64,000 nucleotides of DNA from Elymus sibiricus (Eukaryota; Streptophyta; Magnoliopsida; Poales; Poaceae), in contig CM077667.1 in the NCBI GenBank assembly GCA_039707655.1, forward strand, positions 415,691,409 to 415,755,408, written 5' to 3'. The position numbers were made by a program, and so were the translations under genes. Positions 56,580-64,000 of this stretch are shown one piece after another (the first letter of the stretch is position 1; each line of letters starts with the position of its first letter). Under the pieces are notes generated by a model, which had not been told where the DNA came from, did no database searches, and saw only the letters and a list, made by a program, of their open reading frames with translations.

Positions 56580-58085
56580 TGTAGGATCGAAAGTATGTCT
56601 AGAGGGGGGGGTGATTAGACTACTTGAGCAAATAAAAATTCTACCTTTTCCCAATTTTAAGTGTTGGTAGATTTTAGCGATTATAGCAATTCAAGTACAC
56701 CCTACACATGCATGTCTAAGAGTATAGCAGCGGAAAGTAAAGACAAGCATATGAAGTAGAGGGTAGGGAGGAAGATCAAACGCAATTTGGGGACACGGAG
56801 ATTTTTCCCGTGGTTCCGATAGGTGGTGCTATCGTACGTCCACGTTTATGGAGTCTTCAACCCACGGAGGGTAACGGTCGCGAGAGTCCACGGAGGGCTC
56901 CACCCATAAGGGTCCACGAAGTAGCAACCTTGACTATTCCATAACGGCTTCCGTCCATGAAGGACTAGCCTCACTATGGGTAGATCTTCACGAAGTAGGC
57001 GATCTCCTTGCCCGTACAAACTTCTTGGTTCAACTCCACAACACGAAGTAGGAGGCTCCCAAGCGACACCTAACCAATCTAGGAGGCACCACCCTCCAAA
57101 AGGTAATAGGCTCAGTAATGTCGATGAACTCCTTGCTCTTGTGCTTCAAGATGATAGACTCCTCAACACACAATCACTCTCTCACAGATTTGGCTTTGGT
57201 GGAAGAGATTGAATTGGTGGAAAGCAACTTGGGGAGGCTAGAGATCAAGATTCATATGGATGGAGTGGAATGGCTTGATCTCAACACATGAGTAGGTGTC
57301 TCTCTCGCAGAAAATTGGATGGGGCAAGTATGGAATAGTTCTGAGTGCTTCTCTTTCGAGTGGGTGGTGGTGAAGGGGTATATATAGGCATCCCCAAAAA
57401 TCCAACCGTTACACCTAAAGTGACCAACTTGGTGACACCGAAGTATAAAACTCGGTGGTACCGAGTTGCTCGAAAGGTAGAAACTTTTGAATCTCGGTGA
57501 GACCGATACAAAGTTCTCGGTGGTACCGATAAGGTGACCAACGGTCAGTTTCCCAAAACTCGGTGATGCCGATCCAAAATCTCGGAATTTCCGATTTTAA
57601 GAATCGAGGTAACAAAAAGTTGGCAAGCTGAACTCGGTGGCACCGAAGCAGAATCGGTTGCACCGAAAAGCTAGGGTTTGGCAGGGCTTTGTCTGAGATG
57701 GGAAATCGGTGGGACCGAGTGGAAGAAGTTGGTTGCACCGATTTTCATGAAAAGCTAGGACAGAGTTTTGTGGAAGAGTTTGTGGGTGTTTTTGGTGACT
57801 ATCACTTGTGCACGTGGATCATCTTTTTCACCAACAGTACCTTACCCCCTTTTAATAGTATTGACTTTCCTATGGACTCAAGGTGATTTCTCACAAAGTA
57901 AAATGTAGAGTCCTCTTGCTTGAAGCTTTGCCAATCCATTTCCTTGCTTCTAGGGATTTCTCCACCATCCTTTTGCCAACCCATCATTGAACTTTTCCTG
58001 AAATATACTTTGTGGAAACATTAGTTAAATGACATATATGTTGTTATTAATTACCAAAACCACCAAGGGAGCAAATGTGCTTTCA
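56580..58085 (-). repeat. E8 3' LTR
   Basis: 1506 bp. On the minus strand it starts TGAAAGCACATTTGCTCCC. The palindrome array lies at 57742-57430, directly upstream (minus strand) of the TATA box CCTATATATACC (about 57388-57377). Confidence 0.92.
57430..57742 (-). promoter_or_regulatory. Array of TCGGTG-N2-ACCGA palindromes in the E8 LTR
   Basis: About ten copies, for example CTCGGTGGTACCGAG (57451-57465, perfect palindrome), CTCGGTGAGACCGA (about 57493), CTCGGTGGTACCGA (about 57516), CTCGGTGATGCCGA, CTCGGTGGCACCGA and AATCGGTGGGACCGAG (about 57704-57719). They end about 45 bp from the TATA box. Confidence 0.85.
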
Positions 58086-58100
58086 ATCTCCCCCTTTTTG
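58086..58100 (-). other. E8 polypurine tract
   Basis: The minus strand reads CAAAAAGGGGGAGAT directly before the 3' LTR, almost identical to the E4 tract. Confidence 0.85.
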
Positions 58101-58575
58101 GTAATTGATGACAACATATAGATCAAAGCTTCGACAAATGATATAATCAATGAATATAATCGTCGCTTTGAGAAGTATGTGATAAGCTAGAGCTCCCCCT
58201 AAATTTGTGCATTATTTTGAATTTGTGTTTGATTGCAAATGCACAATATATTAGGTACATGGGGCACTCTTTCATGTCACATACAACTTGGTGGTGTGCG
58301 AGAATAATATGAATGAATATCATAGCACAACACAATCAAGCAAAGGTGAATGATCATCTCATAAGCATCACAAGGATAGGAAATAGTAGCAATACAGATC
58401 AAGTGTATGATCAAACACCAACAAAGTTTAACACAAGCAAACCAACCAAAAGATATCAATGTTTTGAAAAGTGATAAAAAGCAACGCTCTCTCTCTCTCT
58501 CTCGAAGCCCTAATGATCTATACATCTTCTCCCCCTTTGGCAACAAGTTACCAAAAAGTTCAAAGGTATATAGAA
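58101..58575 (-). other. E8 3' non-coding region
   Basis: No gene is seen. Polypurine-like motifs on the minus strand: CCAAAGGGGGAGAAG (58540-58526, 36 bp after the ORF3 stop) and AGGGGGAGCT (58200-58191). A CT/GA microsatellite lies at about 58486-58503. Confidence 0.7.
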
Positions 58576-60663
58576 CTAAGCGTCTCTCCGGGGCTGGTCT
58601 CCTCCAGTAGCTGATGAAGGAGTCGAGAGAATGGCATCAGCGAAGACTTCTGCAGACGTCATGGACGGAGTCGGAGTAGCAACTGGAGGTGCTGGAGGAG
58701 CTGAAGGGGCTGAAGGGGCTGCGGCAGGTGCTGATGAAGAAGGTCTAGACTCTGGAACTGACACTGTGGCAGATCTGGCCTGAGTCCTGAACTGAGTGGC
58801 TGTCCGGAGAGGTGGACTATCCTCATCATCATCTGTAGTGTGGGGACTAGGCACACCATCAACTTCCTTCTTGAGCTCATTCACAGTCACTGTGAGCTCA
58901 TCCACCTTGTTGTTGAGAATATGAAACTTGGTATCAACAATCCTCGAGAGGCTCTCCTGGTTCTTCAAGATGTTCCCGATGTCCTTCTGCATGCTGAGCA
59001 TAGAGCTAAGAAGGAGATCCATCTGCTCACTCCTAGTCTTTGGCACCTGAGAACTAGTGTCTCTGGCTGCCTGTGCCTGTGCCTGTGCTGTAGCTGAGGT
59101 GGGATGATCTGGATCCATCACCACAACATTGTCTTCTAGCTCTGGCAAGAGTGGCAAATGTGGTCGATCAAGTGCATATATGTGCTTCTCCAACTTGGAG
59201 TTGATAAGCATCTGAATATAAGGAGCGTATCCACATGACCTCTTCTGATCTGCTGCAGTCCTCTTCAGTGTTTCACCTATCAAGTCCATCACTCTGAATC
59301 TGGTGTGTTGATCAAGATAGAGCAGCATGTTGATAGAATATCCTCTTATCATCTTCTCATCTCCAGACTTAGGCATCAAGGTATGCCTTAAGATGGTGTT
59401 GATCGTGCGTATACCAGCCTGGAGGAAGTAAATGGATCCAAGCTTGTGAGATTGCAAGTTTGCAGCAGGGATCTCATTGTACATGTTCTTCAAGGAATTA
59501 TGATTTGCCTTGGACTCTGAGTACACATCTAGGTCACCGTCTTCCACCTGTGGAGCTCCTAAGATGGCAGCCCACTCCTCAACTGTGGATTCATACCTGG
59601 TGCCTTCTGTCATCCATACAATCCTACCATCTCCATAGAAATGTGCAGTGGAGTAGAATTGCATGATCATCTCGTCATTCCAAGCTGTGAACTCCTTACC
59701 AACAAACTCATCAAGACCAATGAAGTGGAAGTTATCTTGCACACTCGGAAAGTAATCTTAGTTGTCCTTGATGTGCTTCCAGTCCACATATCTCATGTCA
59801 CTCACTGCGGGGCTCTTGTCAAGCAACACTGTTTCATAGAAATCTTGTTGTTCCTTTGTGTAGAACCTGTAGTCTACAGCTGCCCTTCTCCTCTGAGAGT
59901 AAGGATCAATAGCTCTCCACTCTCTCAAACCTGAGTCCTTCCTCTTCTTCATGTCTTCAGCAACTGGATGGCTGGCATTATGTTCTGGAAGGTGTGGTCT
60001 TAGCTTCATCAAAACAAACTGTGTATCATCCTCAACTTCTCTGAAAGTAGAACTCTTGTTCTTGGTAGTAGCTGGGATGTCTCTGGTAGTCCTCTTGGGC
60101 TTTGGAACAGCAGCAGCCTTCTTGGGTGCAGTCTTGGTGCCTTTGGATGATGCATCCTTAGGCATAGCATCAGCCATAAGCTTCTTCTTCTTCTTAGGAG
60201 GTGCCTTGGCAGCTGGCTCTTCCTCCTCTTCAGCAGCATCTGCTTCTGGGTCCTCAAACATGGAGGTTTGTCTGCCAACAACATGTATGATCCTCTTCCT
60301 GGACTTCTTCTTTTCTCCTGCCTTCTTAGGCATGGACTTCTTTGAGGGCTCAACAGTCAATGTTGCCCTAGCACTCTCTGGTGCTCTTACTGACCCTGAG
60401 CCGGCATATTCTTTCCTTATTGCCTTCTTCTTGGAAGAAGTGGCAGCAGCAGTGCTCTTGGCAGTTGCATCTTTCTTGGGTAGCTCCTCAGGTATAAAAT
60501 CTTCATCCTCCTCATCTGAGTTGAGCTTCCTTCTTGCCTTGGTTGCAGCTTTGGGCAGATCTGGTGAGCTAGGTACATCATCATAGCTCCCTTCAGGACT
60601 AGTGCCTGAGCTCATGTCAAGACTCTTCTCTCTGAAGTTGTTCTCACTGTCATCTGAGCCTGA
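58576..60663 (-). pseudogene. E8 ORF3: about 695-codon nuclear-type protein with one in-frame stop
   Basis: Read on the minus strand. The ATG at 60663 (MSGSDDSENN) follows an acceptor-like CTCCATTTCACAG; an upstream in-frame ATG at 60717 is less likely. The N-terminal third is rich in Lys, Glu, Ala and Ser with several KKKK clusters (nuclear/nucleic-acid-binding type). A TAA at 59758-59760 is the only interruption; the frame then runs to 58576. The second part has the helical domain shared with E4 ORF3 (MIMQFYSTAHF, RIVWMTEGT, WAAILG, CGYAPYIQMLI), a coiled coil around LSMQKDIGNILKNQ to VDELTVTVNELKKEVD, and an Ala/Pro/Ser tail. No membrane segment. Function unknown. Confidence 0.75.
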
Positions 60664-60717
60664 CATCTCTGACCCTGTGAAATGGAGTATAGAAGAGTAG
60701 AAGGGTTGAGTCATCAC

Positions 60718-61478
60718 AAAATGCAGAGATTTTTCAAAGGTTTGAACTAAAATTTCTCAAGATTAGCATTCTGCCAAGTGAATATCGGTACAACCGAGGC
60801 AAACTTTTCAGACCCACCGAGACAAACAACCTGCATTACAGAAACTTGGCACCACTTTCGGTGATACCGTAAATGGGCATTCGGTTTCACCGAGGTTGTT
60901 CTCAGTTGACCTAAAAAGGGAATCGGTGCTACCGATTCTTTTGCTTCGGTTTCACCGGGATTCAAGTTGCGGACGGCAAACCCTAAAAAATCTTTTGTTT
61001 GCTATTCTAATGGAAGTTCTTGTGGATAGATCAATCTCAAAGTTTGTCTTATCGATGGAAAAGTCCTAATGCGCAAGATTTGGAGGGAGGAGCGCACGAG
61101 GGGTCGAAACCGTACCCTAATTCGGTGACGATCTCGCTACGGCGGCGACGGTGGTGAAGATTCCGTCGACGGCGTGGACATCCAACGGCGGAAGCGCTCG
61201 GGAAGACGAAGGAGATGACCAGGGGTCTTTGTTCGGCAGCTAGGGTTGGAGGGGATGACGTTTGAGAAAGTAATTTCAAAAGTCGGGTCCGCCTCTTTAC
61301 ATACCCGTGGCTGTCGGTGACACCGGTTCTAACTTTTCGGTGTCACCGAGTTCCTCTACTGTCAGCTGACAGGAAACTCGGTGTAACCGAGAAGATGGAA
61401 TCGGTGATACCGAGATTAAAATCCAGATCAACCCTAGGCATTCGGTGAGACTGAGAATTTTGAGTTGGTTTCACCGAG
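60718..61478 (-). promoter_or_regulatory. E8 internal promoter candidate: two palindrome clusters and leader upstream of ORF3
   Basis: TCGGT-N4-ACCGA copies lie at about 61465-61478, 61440-61455, 61399-61413, 61377-61391, 61336-61350 and 61312-61327, then a TATGTAAAG box (about 61302-61294) and a C/T-rich leader. A second cluster (60944-60958, 60921-60936, 60880-60893, 60857-60870, 60783-60797) lies in what looks like a leader intron ending at the CAG before the ORF3 ATG. The motif is the same as in the E8 LTR. Confidence 0.55.
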
Positions 61479-61867
61479 ATGCACTTGGGAGGTTTTAATG
61501 GTCAGTCCTTTGTCGATACGGAACTCCGAGTGCTCCTCACACAGAGAGATCGAAAAGTAGTTGTTCAAATTTTGTGATGCAGCAAGAATGGAATATGAGA
61601 TGAGAAAGCATAGATAGCTAGAGAGTGATCCTAGGCATTCTTGTCCATCTAATTGGCAAAAGAAAAACCAAAGTCCAAATAGCAACAATTAGATGTTCTC
61701 GAATGGATAAATAAATGCAGACCAACATGCTCACACAATAAGATGTCAAATGAAATCATGGCAAACATGCACATACATACTAGCATCTATCAAGCATTTT
61801 GGCGATGACGGAGTCATCTATATATGAGTATATTGACTTAGGAGCCAAGTAAGAATAGTTGATCATA
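61479..61867 (-). other. E8 remnant between the deletion point and the ORF3 promoter
   Basis: No gene is seen. It probably derives from the pol-ORF3 spacer; the left copy of LTR homology stops at about 61868. Confidence 0.5.
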
Positions 61868-63183
61868 GGAGGAAGATCAAACGCAATTTGGGGACACGGA
61901 GATTTTTCCCGTGGTTCCGATAGGTGGTGCTATCGTACGTCCACGTTTATGGAGTCTTCAACCCACGGAGGGTAACGGTCGCGAGAGTCCACGGAGGGCT
62001 CCACCCATAAGGGTCGACGAAGTAGCAACCTTGACTATTCCATAACGGCTTCCGTCCATGAAGGACTAGCCTCACTATGGGTTGATCTTCACGAAGTAGG
62101 CGATCTCCTTGCCCGTACAAACTTCTTGGTTCAACTCCACAACACAAAGTAGGAGGCTCCCAAGCGACACCTAACCAATCTAGGAGGCACCACCCTCCAA
62201 AAGGTAATAGGCTCGGTAATGTCGATGAACTCCTTGCTCTTGTGCTTCAAGATGATAGACTCCTCAACACACAATCACTCTCTCACAGATGGCTTTGGTG
62301 GAAGAGATTGAATTGGTGGAAAGCAACTTGGGGAGGCTAGAGATCAAGATTCATATGGATGGAGTGGAATGGCTTGATCTCAACACATGAGTAGGCGGCT
62401 CTCTCTCAGAAAATTGGATGGGGCAAGTATGGAATAGTTTTGAGTGCTTCTCTTTCGAGTGGGTGGTGGTGAAGGGGTATATATAGGCATCCCAAAAATC
62501 CAACTGTTAAACCTAAAGTGACCAACTTGGTGACACCGAAGTATAAAACTCGGTGGTACCGAGTTGCTCCAAAGGTAGAAACTTTTGAATCTCGGTGAGA
62601 CCGATACAAAGTTCTCGGTGGTACCGATAAGATGACCAACGGTCAGTTTCCCAAAACTCGGTGACGCCGATCCAAAATCTCAGAATTTCCGATTTTAAGA
62701 ATCGAGGTAACAGAAAGTTGGCAAGCTGAACTCGGTGGCACCGAAGCAGAATCGGTTGCACCGAAAAGCTAGGGTTTGGCAGGGCTTTGTCTGAGATGGG
62801 AAATCGGTGGGACCGAGTGGAAGAAGTTGGTTGCACCGATTTTCATGAAAAGCTAGGACAGAGTTTTGTGGAAGAGTTTGTGGGTGTTTTTGGTGAGTAT
62901 CACTTGTGCACGTGGAGCATCTTGTTCACCAACAGTACCTTACCCCCTTTTAATAGTATTGACTTTCCTATGGACTCAAGGTGATTTCTCACAAAGTAAA
63001 ATGTAGAGTCCTCTTGCTTGAAGCTTTGCCAATCCATTTCCTTGCTTCTAGGGGTTTCTCCACAATCCTTTTGCCAACCCATCATTGAACTTTTCCGGAA
63101 ATATACTTAGTGGAAACATTAGTTCAATGACATATATGTTGTTATTAATTACCAAAACCACCAAGGGATCAAATGTTCTTTCA
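61868..63183 (-). repeat. E8 5' LTR, truncated at its inner end
   Basis: It aligns with 56770-58085 with few differences. The terminal 190 bp towards the inside of the element are missing, together with the primer site. The palindrome array lies at about 62520-62842. Confidence 0.9.
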
Positions 63184-64000
63184 ATCACCTTCAGAGGGGT
63201 TTTTCACCTCCCGGGTCAAAATTCTTGCGGAACGTCTTGCACTTTTTCCAACTTCATCCTGAAGACCTGGATCCCAACTCCATATCGAACCTTTGCCAAT
63301 TCCAAGTGTTTTGTGAGGTATATCTGCAAATGGAACCCACCGTCTCCCTCTTCAGGGAATTCTTCTACTTGAACTGGCAGACCGAATGCGCGGATGGCCC
63401 TAGCCTAGAACTTGGTGGGGTTTCAATCCAGAGATGAAAAGACGTCCTTTTTCCTGCTGCCACCCTACCAAGCCATCCTAAGGGGTGGAACAAAACTTGG
63501 TTTTATTGTCGGAACGCCGCGCCTGCTAACGAAAATCCCTTGCCGGGTTACAGACCCAATCGCCTCCCCATGGACTTTGAACTTCTTGGTTGGGCTCCTC
63601 AAGAGTTGCGTTCTCAACACGCCCCTATTTATCCAAAGTTGAGGGCTTTACTAGTCAACGGGCTAACTGGAGTCGACTTAACCTGGTGCTGGTGTCTTGG
63701 AGAATTTTGCCATTAAGTCTCCGCGACAACTTGATGTATGCTTACTCCGGGGACTTGGATGATCCCCAACGATACAACAACTATTCCTTGGATGTTGTCG
63801 AGATAAACCGGATCATGAAGAAGCTGTTGGGTGAAAACCAAGAAACTTGCAGCAAGGACGGGTTGAGGCCTTTTTGTGCTCTTAACCCGGTTCCTCCGGT
63901 AAAAAGCCTTCAACATTTTAATCTGGCTTTATGAACAGCCTTTTTATCTTGTTGTCTACTTGCTCTGATTGTTAATTCTACAGGCCAAGTCTCCCTTCTG

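Larger units (their letters stand above)
56580..63183 (-). mobile_element. E8: deleted SIRE-like Copia element (LTRs plus ORF3 only)
   Basis: It is flanked by ATCAC (56575-56579, 63184-63188). The complete 3' LTR is at 56580-58085; the 5' LTR at 61868-63183 lacks about 190 bp at its inner end. No primer site, gag or pol remains. A single deletion from inside the 5' LTR through pol explains this. ORF3 and its palindromic upstream region are retained. The polypurine tract before the 3' LTR (58100-58086, minus strand) and the post-ORF motif match those of E4. Confidence 0.88.
56403..63934 (+). pseudogene. E7 antisense gene: 'putative gypsy type transposon' protein (PF04195-like), disrupted
   Basis: The first coding part (56403-56579, 59 codons, MSKSTTTCNWVPTQ) is cut by E8 and resumes in the same frame at 63189, after the ATCAC duplicate. 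The resumed part shows the family hallmarks GFSPPGSKFLRNVLHFFQLH, FQVFCEVYLQ and LFREFFYLN. An in-frame TGA lies at 63435-63437, and a one-base deletion near 63691 moves the rest to the frame ending at 63934 (SWRILPLSLRDNLMYAYSG, DDPQR). A CAG acceptor at about 63983 suggests another exon. Related proteins are common in grass genomes as antisense genes of Gypsy elements. Biochemical function unknown. The E2 antisense gene is probably a short relative. Confidence 0.7.
46416..64000 (-). mobile_element. E7: minus-oriented Tat-like Gypsy element, 3' LTR and antisense gene (continues past window)
   Basis: It starts with an LTR (46416-46976), followed on the plus strand by a gene with its own promoter and 5' UTR intron. 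The geometry mirrors E2: the antisense gene starts about 300-400 bp from the 3' LTR and reads away from it. Hence the LTR is the 3' LTR of a minus-strand element. It is opened by the 47370-55779 solo LTR complex and by E8. The 5' LTR and gag-pol lie outside the window, so the lineage call rests on the gene and geometry only. Confidence 0.65.

Noticed and set aside
59951..60586. 211-codon hydrophobic plus-strand ORF opposite E8 ORF3
   Set aside because: Apparent membrane segments arise from reading the Lys/Ala-rich coding strand backwards; the minus frame is homologous to E4 ORF3.
1..64000. Host protein-coding, tRNA or rRNA genes
   Set aside because: Every long frame is explained by transposable elements or shadows, and I recognise no tRNA or rRNA sequence apart from primer-site complements.

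Overview
The window looks like intergenic DNA from a large grass genome, most likely Triticeae (wheat, Aegilops or barley). It is a stack of nested LTR retrotransposons with no recognisable host gene. Supporting signs are tRNA-Asp-type primer sites (TGGCGCCGTTGCC) on Gypsy elements, an initiator-Met primer site (TGGTATCAGAGC) on a Copia element, 5-bp target duplications, and gag-pol remains of Athila-like Gypsy and SIRE/Maximus-like Copia type. Family names are not asserted: I recognise lineages only.

Layout. (1) 1-15987 is an Athila-like Gypsy element (E1) carrying gag-protease and a 3' ORF but no reverse transcriptase or integrase; its 5' LTR is cut by the window edge. Its gag is split by a complete 6.65-kb non-autonomous element (E2, 3175-9822) that carries an antisense, intron-containing gene. 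(2) E1 sits in a plus-strand Athila-like element (E3: 15988-18165 plus about 32086-33670). E3 is itself opened by an AT-rich unclassified insert, which contains a full SIRE-like Copia (E4, 19212-31080). (3) At 33670/33671 the truncated 3' LTR of E3 meets, tail to tail, the truncated 3' LTR of a minus-strand relative (E5, 33671-42475). E5 carries RT-RNaseH-integrase and a small 3' ORF split by a solo LTR (37554-38996). (4) E5 is interrupted by a third Gypsy element (E6, from 42476) with LTR, primer site and gag, itself hit by a solo LTR (44741-46241). (5) From 46416 to the window end lies a minus-oriented element (E7) whose antisense (plus-strand) gene encodes a protein resembling the 'putative gypsy type transposon' family (PF04195-like). 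That gene is split by a 4.1-kb solo LTR holding three further solo LTRs (47370-55779) and by a deleted SIRE-like Copia (E8, 56580-63183).

Common theme. Elements of both superfamilies (E1, E4, E8) carry an extra ORF ('ORF3') downstream of the usual genes. These products have no signal peptide or membrane segment and share alignable sequence patterns, very clearly between E4 and E8 and weakly with E1. In each element the LTR promoter carries palindromes just upstream of its TATA box, and the same palindromes recur in the internal region just upstream of ORF3: CCGGATGTCCGG in E4, TCGGTG-N2-ACCGA in E8, and a large GGCGCGCC inverted repeat in the Athila-like elements. Polypurine-tract-like sequences likewise occur both before the 3' LTR and just after ORF3. 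I read this as a self-regulatory module (ORF3 protein plus cognate palindromes at two promoters). That is a hypothesis, not something the sequence proves.
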